Source of the DNA: Zeugodacus cucurbitae
Lineage: Eukaryota; Arthropoda; Insecta; Diptera; Tephritidae
DNA length: 64,000 bases
Assembly (NCBI RefSeq): GCF_028554725.1
Contig: NC_071668.1
Span: 49,209,732-49,273,731, forward strand
Direction of reading: 5' to 3'
This document shows, in pieces, positions 36,852 through 48,065 of this stretch (the first letter of the stretch is position 1; every line of letters begins with the position of its first letter). A model generated the notes under the pieces. The model did not search any database, was not told the origin of the DNA, and worked only from the letters and a program-made list of their open reading frames with translations. The position numbers and the translations under genes were made by a program.

Positions 36852-38075
36852 AAAAAGGGAGACCCCACAATCTGCGCCAACTATCGTGGGATAAGCCTCC
36901 TTAACATCGCTTATAAGGTTCTATCGAGCGTACTGTGTGAAACACTAAATCCCACCGTCATTGAACTGATTGGACCTTATCAATGTGGCTTTAGACCTGG
37001 AAAATCCACCATGGACCAGATATTCACCATGCGCCATATCTTGGAAAAGACCCGAGAGCGAAGAATCGATACTCACCTCCTTTTCATCGATTTTAAAGCT
37101 GCCTTCGATAGCACGAAGAGGAGCTGCCTATATGCCGCAATATCTGAATTTGGTATCCCTGCAAAACTAATACGGCTATGTAAACTGAAGTTGAGCAACA
37201 CCAAAAGCTCCGTCAGGATCGGGAAGGACCTCACCGAGCCGTTCAAGGTTTAATACAGGATGACTCACTATCGTGAGACTTCTTCAATTTATTGCTGGAA
37301 AAAATAATACGATCTGCAGAGCTAAATAGAGAAAGTACAATCTTCTATAAGAGTTACTGGCGTTCTATAAGAGTTACCGGCGTACGCCGATGATATTGAT
37401 ATCATCGGAAGCAACAACCGCGCCGGACCACCCTCTGCCTTTTCCAGGCTGGATAAGGAAGCAAAGCGTATGGGTCTGGTGGTGAATGAGGACAAGACGA
37501 AATATCTCCTGTCATCAAACAAACTGTCAGCCTCGAAATCCAACGCAGAATCACTCTTTCCAACAGGTGCTACTTTGGACTTAGTAGGCAATTGAAAAGT
37601 AAAGCCCTCTCTTGACGAACCAAAATCAAACCCTACAATTCGTTCATTATTCCCGTCCTGATGTATGGCGCAGAAGCGTGGACGATGACAACATCCGATG
37701 AGACGACTCTTGGGGTTTTCGAGAGAAAGATTTTGCGGAAGATTTATGGTCCTCTGAACATTGGCAACGGCGAATACTGCAGACGATGGAATGATGAGCT
37801 GTACGATTTATACGACGACATTGACATAGTTCAGCGAATAAAAAGGCAGCGCCTTCGTTGGTTAGAACATTTTATTCGAATGCATGAAAACACTCCAGCT
37901 CTGAAAGTGTTCGATGCAGTACCCGCAGGAGGAAGCCGTGGAAGAGGACGACCTCCACTCGGTTGGAGAGACCAAGTGGGAACTGGCTTGGCGCCAGAAA
38001 GCAACAAGAAGAAAAGAATGGCGCGGTCTGGTGGATTCGGCTATAATCGCGTAAGCGGTTCCTAGACCAAATATA
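36852..38075 (+). mobile_element. RTE-like non-LTR retrotransposon, 5'-truncated (copy 3)
   Basis: It starts inside the reverse transcriptase (HKKGDPT-equivalent) and runs to the 3' end. RT words include FRPGKSTMDQIFTMRHILEK, FIDFKAAFDSTKRS and a broken YADDIDIIG region. The C-terminal domain is open (YGAEAWTMTTSDETTLGVF, GGSRGRGRPPLGW). Frames are broken in several places. Relative to copy 1 a block of about 100 bases is missing at 37532, between two GTCAGC words. The truncated 5' end is typical of incomplete reverse transcription. Confidence 0.85.
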
Positions 38076-38554
38076 TACATTAATTATAATATATATATAT
38101 ATAACATTAATATTAATATATATATATAATTATTATATACTTATGAGAGTGTTTATGTTTTTTTGCTAAGATTTTTAACGCAAACGTTCTCGTGAGCTGC
38201 TGCATATACAATTTTCCACTGATGCAGTTAAATTCCTCACACTTCGACCGATAAGAAGCTGTTTCCGTTTTATTTGTACGAGTAGTTGGGTTTTTCTGAT
38301 AAGACTCGCTTGCATCTAACGCTGATTAAGCGCTACAAGTTACATTCATAGAGTCAAGCAAACATACTTCTGTAGCTATGTATGTATATCTAGAAATATA
38401 CAAAAAAATATATTGTAAGTGTGTGTATGTATGTATACTAATGTGAACGAGCATTCAACCAACCACTTGTTGTTACAATGTATTATATGACTGTGTATAT
38501 GTATGTATGTATATTTAGAAGGCACCTGCGCATTTTCATTGCTCCGCTTTTGCT
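38076..38554. other. Spacer with (TA)n, upstream of the putative Ddc promoter
   Basis: TA-rich microsatellite at 38085-38145, then ordinary AT-rich DNA and TATG tracts. No coding signal. Confidence 0.45.
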
Positions 38555-38555
38555 G

Positions 38556-38563
38556 AACCGGTC
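38556..38563. promoter_or_regulatory. Grainyhead-like site upstream of Ddc
   Basis: AACCGGTC matches seven of eight positions of the AACCGGTT Grainyhead (NTF-1/Elf-1) motif and lies about 130 bases before a TATA box. Grainyhead was first described in Drosophila partly as a Ddc promoter factor. The match is short and could be chance. Confidence 0.35.
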
Positions 38564-38688
38564 CTGCGGGGCTTTTTGCTTTAAATTTCGCTTCAATCAC
38601 TGAAGTCTTTTCAGTTAATAAACGCTCGTGCTTTAGTTAACTCGAAGAGTAGTCAACAGCATTGCCGCGAGCTCACTCGTTTTGTTCT

Positions 38689-38851
38689 GTATAAATATAT
38701 TAGTATACAAGTATTATAGTGCTAATAGGTTTGATTGTATTTTATTGGAAGTGCGACAGTTTAATTGAATTCGTTGCTCATAAAAATTACCAAGAATTAC
38801 AAAGTGTAAAGAAGTGCATAAATACATACATATACACAGAGCTAAATTGTG
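38689..38851 (+). promoter_or_regulatory. Putative Ddc core promoter and non-coding first exon
   Basis: GTATAAATATA at 38689-38699 is a good TATA box in otherwise gene-free DNA 2.4 kb before the first Ddc coding exon. Downstream sequence of about 130 bases ends at a donor-like TTGTG|GTGAGTGTG (38851/38852). A matching acceptor with a pyrimidine tract (TTCCTCTGTTATCTCTC...AAAG) ends at 41036, just before the coding exon. A non-coding first exon matches the known Drosophila Ddc gene layout. All of this is inference from signals. Confidence 0.4.
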
Positions 38852-39944
38852 GTGAGTGTGCTGAGGATAAATTTAATAAACATACAAACCACTATAAAGG
38901 ATGCGTTGAATAATGCAGAGCGATTGTTTTTTTTTATTATAATTTATTAAATTTAATAAATGACTCAAAATTATAAATATAAAATTCTAGTATAGTGACT
39001 TTGTCAATAGTCGTGCGTTATTAATCCGTATACATACAAATTTATAAGTGCATATACTAATTTAGATATCTAAGTATATTTGAAGTGGCTAATAAGTGCA
39101 TTAACAGAATTTCTTATGCTTTACTATAGGTATAATGCTTCGCTAACTAAATTGCTGTTACAAAAGTCTGTGTATTTTAAAGCTTAAATATATATGTATA
39201 AACACATGCTTAAGCACTCACATAAATTATATACCTGCACAAATTTACTTTATTAATTCATATTCTTTTAATTATCTTTCGATTCGATACACAAATAACA
39301 AGGCTAACCATATTACGAATAAGCTTTTAAGCAAAGTACATTTGCATAAATCGCATAAAGTGTACATAAGCACATAGATAAATGTATGTATGTCTCAAAT
39401 ATTTACATTGAATCTTTGCCAATGGTTTTCGGTGCGCATAAGTCTGGGGCGTAACACGAAAAGAAAACATAACATACATAATAAATTTACAGATATGTAT
39501 TCATATTACTATATACCTTTAGGTATTTTTTAATGGAAACTAAAAAGGGTTAATTATTAAAATAAAAAATATATTTTTTTTTATAAAAATATAATTAATT
39601 TACTTACTTTTAAATCAAAAATATCATCAATGCAATTATGTTAAAAGTCTTAGCAATGTGTTTCTACTAACTTTTTTTTTAATTCATGTGTTCTTAATTT
39701 GTGATTGATAGTTTGAGATTTTTTAAACAAAAATATAAAAACAATATAAAAATACTTAAAAAAATTACCGTACTTCGTATAATAATAGAGTTTTGGATAA
39801 AGTGAAGTTTAAAAGTAATATGTTAGCACTTATGTAAATATTTTTTTCCATTTCAAAATTGTTTAAATAACGATTACTAGGTTAATTCGCGTTATTTCGC
39901 CAATGCTAATCATCAATAATTATTTTAATCACAATTTTGTTTTA
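38852..39944. other. Putative first intron of Ddc, AT-rich
   Basis: No coding signal. If the promoter at 38689 is right, this is intronic. Confidence 0.4.
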
Positions 39945-40388
39945 TTCTATAACTCGAACTCTTGAATAGGCAATAGAAGTGAAATTACATAAAAGTTTCC
40001 TTCCATAAATTGATATTTTAAATTGTCACGTGATGCTCTAAATAGCATTTTCGGGGAAATCCCACTTCGTAAACAGTTATTCAACCGCTATGCAAAAATG
40101 ATGTAATGCATTCCTTTGCAATTTTAAATTCCTATTTAAATACGAATATTTATACAACTGACGATCTCAACAAAGCACTAAACAGATTAGAATCTATTTT
40201 CATAAACAAGCAAAAAAAATACATTCAACCAAAAATTACAGAACACAAAAAAAACGAAGTAAATAAATAAATCTGTGTAAAAATTTCTATTTTAAAGATT
40301 TTTTGAAAATTTTATGTTTTTTGAAAACTTCAATAACTCGAAGTATTTTTTGTGGATTATGGTGATTTGAATTAGGAAAGTTCAATAG
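39945..40388 (+). mobile_element. Degenerate MITE of family 2
   Basis: It has ATAACTCGAACTCTTGAAT near its left side and CAATAACTCGAAG...GAATTAGGAAAGTTC at its right, in the same order and orientation as the 31031-31597 element. The extreme left terminus is missing. It lies upstream of Ddc, perhaps within its first intron. Confidence 0.65.
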
Positions 40389-41082
40389 CACCTTTAAATC
40401 TCAAAATTACATCGGTTGATACAATTCAGTGATAAACTATTTACTTATGATCTCACAATATACAATACTTAATTATAAACACGTTTAAGAATCGAACAAA
40501 TGATAACAAATATTTTTGGAATTACTTGCGATTGATAAACCTTTTGAAGTGTTTTTCTCATATTTCTATTGCACTGCAAATCTTTAAAAGCTAGACCAAC
40601 TAAAAATTTACTTGTAAATGTACATATGTATGAATGATTGTTATGTTTATGAGAGAAAATTAAACACATTTTTAGTTTCAGGACTTCCCATTATCGTATA
40701 ATGAATTAAGAACATTCGAAATTTCATTTAAAAAAAATTTTTGATTGTTAGTTTATTATTCTACAACATTGCCATATGTACATAAATATTTCAGTGAAGG
40801 CTATAAAACTGGCTAAGTGGTACTCTCATGTTAAATGAAAAGATAAACAATTATAAATAAGTTATTTAGGTAGTAGTAACTACATACGTACGAAAATAAA
40901 TTAATGAAACTAGCACTATTTATACATATGCATATATTGAACACCTGCCTTATTAACAAACATATTAATGATCACTAACTTGCTTTGTAGCTGCTTTTAA
41001 TTAATTTATTTCTTCCTCTGTTATCTCTCTATAAAGAAGAAAATAACACTCAACATTTATTAAGCACTCATTCTTCAATAAA
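40389..41082. other. Sequence immediately upstream of the first Ddc coding exon
   Basis: AT-rich with no gene. It ends in a pyrimidine-rich acceptor-like stretch at about 41010-41036. Confidence 0.4.
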
Positions 41083-44000
41083 ATGAATAACAATTTGGAA
41101 AATTTGGTGAAGGGTGTTTCTGATATTAATATGGATAAGCTTGATCCGAACGTGTCGGTAAGTTGGAAACTAATATTTTTTAAATGGTATATTATTAGAA
41201 AACTATTTTTAACTGTAATTGAAAATTTGAGTTTACAATAATAAATATATTTTATTCCTTTAACCCTTAGATCGACATGGAAGCACCAGAGTTCAAAGAT
41301 TTTGCTAAATCTATGGTTGACTATATCGCCGATTATTTGGAGAATATACGCGATAGGTAAGTAGTAGATTATATAATTTACTACATTTAGGGAAAATTAT
41401 CACATTTCATTGATCCCAAATATACTGATTGAGTTATCCGATAGATATTTATATTAAAATCGGATTTCTTGGTGTAGATTGGTTCTGTTTCATACATTTT
41501 TCGAGACTTTAATTAGGGAGACTCATTTCTGGTTCAGAACCGATGAACTCCAGCACGTTAATATTTCCCAATAAACAATAATTAAGAGTGAGCGTGTTAA
41601 TCACTCAGTGAAATGTACTATTTCAATTGTGATAGTAAAAATTGTGTGTCTCTCAAATGAAATTATTAATAAACATATTTCGACAAAAGTATTGTATCAA
41701 AATTGTTGAAAGACCAACTTGGTAATGCTTAGAAGTTCGCACTATCTCCATACAGACTATCTCCATGTAGACCTTGGTTTGATCAGAGCTCTCTAGCCTA
41801 GTGCTGAATTTTCGGTAGAAAATGATAAACGTCTAATTGTATTTCGAATCACATCTATCATTCTAAATCACCTCTTAAAATCCATTAGAACTTGCGGTTC
41901 CCTCCTTAAGAGAAATTTGTCAAGTAACTAACAGAGATGTAAACATTAAAATTTATACTCATGATGATTGAAATCATATAACGAGACAAGCCACTTATAA
42001 TTTAAAGTATAATACATACTCATGTATTATCAATACAAATTTACTTACGTATGGCATATTGTGATTAATTTGAAAAATTAAGAACGGGAAAGGCATAAAC
42101 TGTGTTTAGTCTAAAAACAAAATATAATCGAAATAAATAGCATCGATTTGTAGTAAACCCAAATACTAGTATTTGTTTCATATGCACTCGATATTTCAAT
42201 AAATTGTAAACAATAAATATTTACATACATATGTATATGGAATGATAATAGTAAGATTTAATATTGCGAAATAAGACAAAATACATATATGTATATTTTC
42301 AACACAAAAAAGTAGCTAAAGTATATCTTAATCTGAAAAATTTCTTAAGGGTTTTTGTAAAACCTGACTCCCCAAAACCCTTAACATGAAAATTCTCTTC
42401 CAAAGCATATAAATTACAAAAACCATTGAGACCGAAAACAATCAGCTGATTTTGTTTAGAAATTCGCTTTTCAAGTTTAAAAAGATACATACAATAAGCA
42501 AGAAATAAATGATATTGGCCGAAAAGTGATGTTTTCGTGATGCATAATTTTGAGTGATCAAAACCGTCACAAGGAAATGTGATTTTATACTTCAGTTTAT
42601 GTATTTGTACTGTGCTTTGTACACTGAATTTGAAAATAATGATATTTTTTGCGTTATCAAATGCTAACTCGGCAAAATTAAAAATATTTATTCTAAATAT
42701 TTACTTTGTCGTCTTATTTAATCTTATAATGATAATGTATGAATTTTAAATTAGTTTATTTAGTCTCAGAAATAATTTATCTCAATATATATGTATAGGA
42801 TCCCTTATTTGAAATATTTGATTATAGGGAAATAGATATTATAGGAAATAATAACTGGTTGCTTATTTCCGATGTGACAGTAAAGACTGTAATCAGCTTG
42901 TGTAAGAATATTCCCATTATCTTTAAAATGATACACCTGATAACTTTGTTGCTAAAATTTAAATTTTAAATTGTACGGAGTTTGTGTATTGCTTATACAA
43001 TTTTAACTCAAGTGGGTTTTTACATTAAAAAACCAGTTGAGGATTAGTTACAATTGTGTACATTTATCCGAAGTATATACACATTTGCATTTTAATTTAG
43101 TTACGCTCCATTCCATCAATAATTCTCACTTTCAAATACTGACATTGAAATACAAAAAATTATATAAGCAAAAGTACAAAACAATCGGTACATTTTCTTA
43201 GTCACGCCTTAAGGTCAAACCAAACGACAGGTTCCGCACTTTCATTTCTTACTACAATTCATAATTAGCATTTAAACCTTCAGTTACAAAACTGTAAAAA
43301 AATCAGCCAGCTGAATGAGCAAAAACGTTGCACGTGTGTTTATTCTTCAATGGAACTCTGTGATTTCGTACCTACATATGTATGTATGAGCATGTAGATT
43401 TTTATGTGAGCTGTGTTAATCTTAGCTACAAGTAATTAGCTAACCTTGTAATTCAACAGCTAATTAAATGTGAAATAAATGTGTGATAATGCGAACGACA
43501 TTAGGCTGCATTTATGGCGTTAATTTCATTGAATTTAAGCAACATTAGACACTTTACAAGTACAAGTTATTGCTTTATTGGTGAACAATACTATTTCAAT
43601 ATTAGTTGTAAACAAAAATTGTGTTGATTTTAAAAAAGACCTGTTATTGGTAAATTTTCTTTGGAGTAGAAGTGATGTCACGCTAAACTGAAAGGTATCC
43701 CGATATAACTTTGGCTAAAGGCATACATTCATACATATATCCCACTAGCTTAAATTTTATACAAAACTAATCTCTTTGGCTAGCACCGGCTGCTCTTTAT
43801 AACCTTCTCCTTACCTAGTCTGTTTATATAGTTATTAATAACATTAAATATTTTTCAACAATTCCAGACGTGTCCTTTCCGATGTAAAACCCGGTTATTT
43901 GCGTCCACTTATTCCCGATGCCGCACCAGAGACACCAGAAAGCTGGGAGGATGTTATGAAGGACATCGAACGTGTAATAATGCCTGGCGTCACACACTGG

Positions 44001-45718
44001 CATAGTCCCAAATTCCATGCATATTTCCCAACAGCCAACTCATACCCAGCCATAGTCGCTGATATGCTAAGTGGTGCTATTGCATGCATTGGATTCTCTT
44101 GGGTAGGTTGAATGCGAATATGTTCCATTATACAAATCAATAAACATTTTTTTATTTTAAAAGATTGCTAGTCCCGCATGTACCGAATTGGAAGTGGTCA
44201 TGTTGGATTGGTTGGGCAAAATGATTGGTTTGCCGAAGGAATTCCTCGCCTGTTCTGGTGGAAAAGGCGGCGGCGTCATACAAGGTACAGCCAGTGAAGC
44301 AACACTGGTGGCACTTTTGGGTGCTAAAGCTAAGAAAATCGAAGAGATTAAGAAACTACATCCAGATTGGAGTGAGAGCACAATCATTTCAAAATTGGTG
44401 GGCTACAGCTCTTCACAGGCACATTCTTCGGTTGAGCGTGCTGGTCTACTTGGTGGTGTTAAATTGCGTGGCGTTCCAGCAGATAAGGATAACCGGCTTC
44501 GTGGTGAGGCATTAGAAGCGGCAATTAAAAAGGATTTGGAAGATGGACTTATACCATTCTATGTACGTATAAGTAAAATACATTCGTTGCTTGAGTTCAA
44601 AAATAGATTTGCTATATTCTTCTATCAGTGAATTTGTTACATTTTATAATTTTACGGCTAACAAAGCCACTATCCAGCTTTTGAGTATACATAGTGTTCT
44701 TTGAGAACCATTTGTCAAATGTGTTATAACTCTTTTTTACTGTTACATTACATAATGCAAAAAATACTATACAAATAGAATATTAATATTGCTAAAGATT
44801 TTTTAACTACAAAATGTTAAATTTAGATGCTTAAAACTAACATGTTAGAGTTTACAGAGATTTTCTTGGTACAACGCCTGATAGAGATATACTTTTCTTC
44901 AGATATAGAGATATTTGTTCTTTCTTATACTTAACATAACTGCATAACTGAAGTAAATTCATATATAGTATATTTCTAATTTACATTTGTATTTGCATTT
45001 GCAGGCCGTTGTCACGTTGGGCACAACAAATACCTGTGCCTTCGATTATTTGGACGAATGTGGTCCTGTTGGCAACAAGTATGGCGTATGGATACATGTG
45101 GATGCTGCATATGCCGGCGCCGCTTTTATTTGTCCCGAATATCGTCACCTGATGAAAGGCATCGAGACAGCAGACTCTTTCAATTTCAATCCACATAAAT
45201 GGATGCTGGTGAATTTCGATTGCAGCGCTATGTGGCTGAAAGATCCCAGTTGGGTAGTGAATGCTTTCAATGTGGATCCATTGTATTTGAAGCATGATAT
45301 GCAGGGTTCAGTACCCGATTACCGACACTGGCAAATTCCATTAGGTCGTCGTTTCCGTGCTTTGAAATTGTGGTTTGTACTACGTTTGTATGGCGTGCAA
45401 AATCTACAAGCACACATAAGACGTCACTGTGGTTACGCTACACATTTTGCCGATCTCTGCAGAGCCGATGATCGTTTTGAAATTGTTGGCGATGTCAATA
45501 TGGGTTTGGTTTGTTTCCGTTTAAAGGGTCCTAATGAACAGAGTGAGAAGCTATTGAAACATATCAATGGACGTGGTAACATACATATGGTGCCAAGTAA
45601 AATCAATGATGTGTACTTTTTGCGTATGGCGGTTTGTTCCAGATTTACCAAGTCAGAGGATATGGATTATTCTTGGAATGAAATTAGTGAAGCTGCTAAT
45701 GACATCTGCAAGGAATAA
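41083..45718 (+). CDS. Ddc: Aromatic-L-amino-acid (dopa) decarboxylase
   Basis: This PLP enzyme makes dopamine from L-dopa and serotonin from 5-HTP, for neurons and for cuticle tanning. Coding exons are 41083-41157, 41271-41356, 43868-44102, 44164-44562 and 45005-45718. All are in phase and give 502 residues. Exon 2 has an internal ATG (41277) giving 475 residues, the length of the Drosophila epidermal form, so the first exon is probably the neural-specific one. PLP-binding words are HVDAAYAG (Asp ~298) and the Schiff-base lysine in FNFNPHKWMLVNFDCSAMWL (Lys 330, or 303 in the short form). The body also shows THWHSPKFHAYFP and GGVIQGTASEATLVALL. Intron 2 is long (2.5 kb) and could house regulatory DNA. 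AATAAA signals lie at 45758 and 45768. Confidence 0.97.
42345..42384. repeat. Perfect 11-bp hairpin in the long Ddc intron
   Basis: TTAAGGGTTTT (42345-42355) and AAAACCCTTAA (42374-42384) are exact complements around an 18-base loop, in intron 2 of Ddc. It could be a cruciform, an RNA hairpin or the remains of a small transposon. Confidence 0.5.
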
Positions 45719-45773
45719 AGAGATCAAACGATTTGTATTAAAAATGAAGACTAAAAAAATAAATTAAAATAAA

Positions 45774-46059
45774 TGACTCATTTAGGGAACGAACCTGAAG
45801 TTGTACTTCAATTGGTTCGATGACAACGAATGCCTGATAATATTCTCTACTATATTCCATTAGTACATAAATGCTTAATTAATTATTGTTGTTGATATTA
45901 TAGCCAAATACTATTTACTTAATGCTTTTAACAGTTTTGCATTGTTGTTGTGTGTTATATGCTAATAAGTAAGTTATTTATAAACTTTAAAGTGAAGTTC
46001 ATGTTATTAAAGCGTAATTAAAAAATATCACATTTGTATTCATTCCTTTGGTTTATGAC
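45774..46059. other. Spacer between Ddc and the amine oxidase 3' end
   Basis: The two genes converge here. No other feature was recognised. Confidence 0.5.
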
Positions 46060-47625
46060 TTAAACAGCCGTTTGTTTGTTGTAGTGGTCTATTATGCGTT
46101 GTGCTTCTCTAATGCCACTCTTGTGCGCACCATCTATAGTACCAAATCCTTCTACTATGGTTGCATCACCAGCAAAGAGAAGACTTGACATGGGTCCCAG
46201 CGGTTCGGCTAATGTTAACACATCATTTATTGTGCTACCAGTGGAGAAGTAAGGACGACCACCTAGATAGCATGCTAGTGAACTCCAATTAGAGCGCAAC
46301 ACCGAAGTGGGATACGGTATATTTTGATTTTTCAATAATGTACGTAGTAGATTTGTTATTTCGGTTAGCACTTCTAGATCTGGTAATTTTTCAATTTTGT
46401 CGTAAAATTCACCACCAATAACTATTTCAACTACTCTATTGCTTTTGGGCAATTTCGATATTTCAACCACTTGTTTAGTCCATGCCATATCTGCGTTGGC
46501 ACCATCTGCACTCCATAATGGTCGCAAACTACTCTTCAACCAGCTGTCTATATTACACTCGTATTCGAAATAAATTTTCACTGGTGTGCCAAAACCAAGC
46601 TTTTTTATAGAATTTATTTTGTTGGTTGGTAATGATGGTCTGAACATATTTTCCGAAAATATTTTAAGTACACCCAATGGCACCGTGCAAATTATATGAT
46701 CGGCACGATATACATCACCATCCAAGCAAGCCACACGTTTTCCTCCAATTTCTGGTGGTATATACCAATTGATTTCACCAACTGGCTTTCCAACCTTCAA
46801 CTGAGTATTGCACAGATTTTTTGTTAAAACACTTAATATATTATCTAAGCCAGTAGGTATGTAAATGTAGTTGCCATGATTAACACCATTTTTCAATTTT
46901 GTTATATGTTCAATATTAACATATTCAAGAGAGCATCCTAATAGGCTGCCAAACTCTTTGATGAGTGAATTGAATATTTCATTTGCAGTTTTTCGGTCTT
47001 CTCCATTAAAAACCGAAGTTAACAGCCTTGATTTTTCAGCTTGAAAGTATGTGTGTAAATTATTTAGGTCTTCCATAGCGCCAGCTTTGTATTTTTCATC
47101 GAACTGTATATGCGAACAAAGCCTCTTGTAAAGTCTGCCTATTAATTCGGGTAGTTTCTTATCCACTTTTTCTCCATACGCATTCACATACATTTTATCT
47201 TTGTTTGGTATTACTTTTTTCGGCAGTCCTCGCATGCTTTGCAGTATGTTGTAGACCGTATCATTTTTTACATTTATGGGCACAAATTTTGCTCCTAATT
47301 CGCAATATGCATCACCAAATTGTTTGGAAATTATACGTCCACCATAACGATCTGTAGCCTCTAGTACAATTGTTTGCTTGAAACCATTTTGAATTAAGTG
47401 ATTGGCAGCCGATAGACCAGCAAGTCCAGCACCAATAACGATAATGGCGACCTCATTCCTGGGTTTATGGAAACTATCTGTTGGATAAATTGTTTTAAAA
47501 GTATTGCCAATCAGGCTTGTACCATGAAGTTTACGCCCAACACATCGAATGCTGAAAATTTGTGTTCAATAAATATTAGAAAAAATACACACTGGGTTCT
47601 TGAAACTATATTCTTACTATCTCAT
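46060..47625 (-). CDS. Flavin-containing amine oxidase (spermine oxidase-like)
   Basis: This is a FAD-dependent amine oxidase of the spermine/polyamine oxidase group. The main exon (46060-47551) is open but has no suitable Met before its Rossmann motif. An eight-base exon (47618-47625, ATGAGATA) joined over a 66-base GT/AG intron restores the start in phase, giving 499 residues. The FAD-binding GAGLAGL is at 43-49, followed by VLEATDRYGGRI. The C-terminal flavin motif LLFAGDATIVEGFGTIDGAHKSG is present, so both dinucleotide-contact ends are intact. The first ~37 residues are basic. A flavin amine oxidase also lies by Ddc in Drosophila (CG10561, from memory). Substrate is not determined here; the mini-exon is the weakest part of the model. 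Confidence 0.85.
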
Positions 47626-48065
47626 TGCAATTTATTAGTTTGTTATAAGTTAATTTATGCACTTTTATTAAATAAAAATATATTTTTATAATTTTTAACG
47701 GAAATTTATTTTAACTAAAATATTTGATTGAAGGTTCTGCCCGAAATGTTTTGTTAAATTTTGTTATTATTTGTTATCATTGCCATATGTTTATTTTTAT
47801 AGTGTTTTGGTGTATTTGGCAAATATAGCAGCTGGCATCAAGGTGCTGCCACCTTTGTTTGTGAATTTAAAAACAGTCGCGTCTAAAACTAAATGACAAA
47901 TAGCCTATCTTGAAAAAGTACGCATTATTCCAAATAATGGGAAATGAACAAATAAGATTTTTAAACTAAAATATTAATTATTCTTTTATATGAGTCAATC
48001 GCCAAGTATTGTAAAATTAAAAGGTCACAACTTAAAAATATAACTTTCTTCGTAAGTTTCAACTT
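47626..48065. promoter_or_regulatory. Upstream region of the amine oxidase
   Basis: AT-rich DNA containing GTGCTGCCACCT at 47843-47854, identical to 19129-19140 upstream of AsnRS. Both lie upstream of minus-strand genes in the same relative orientation. Confidence 0.4.
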
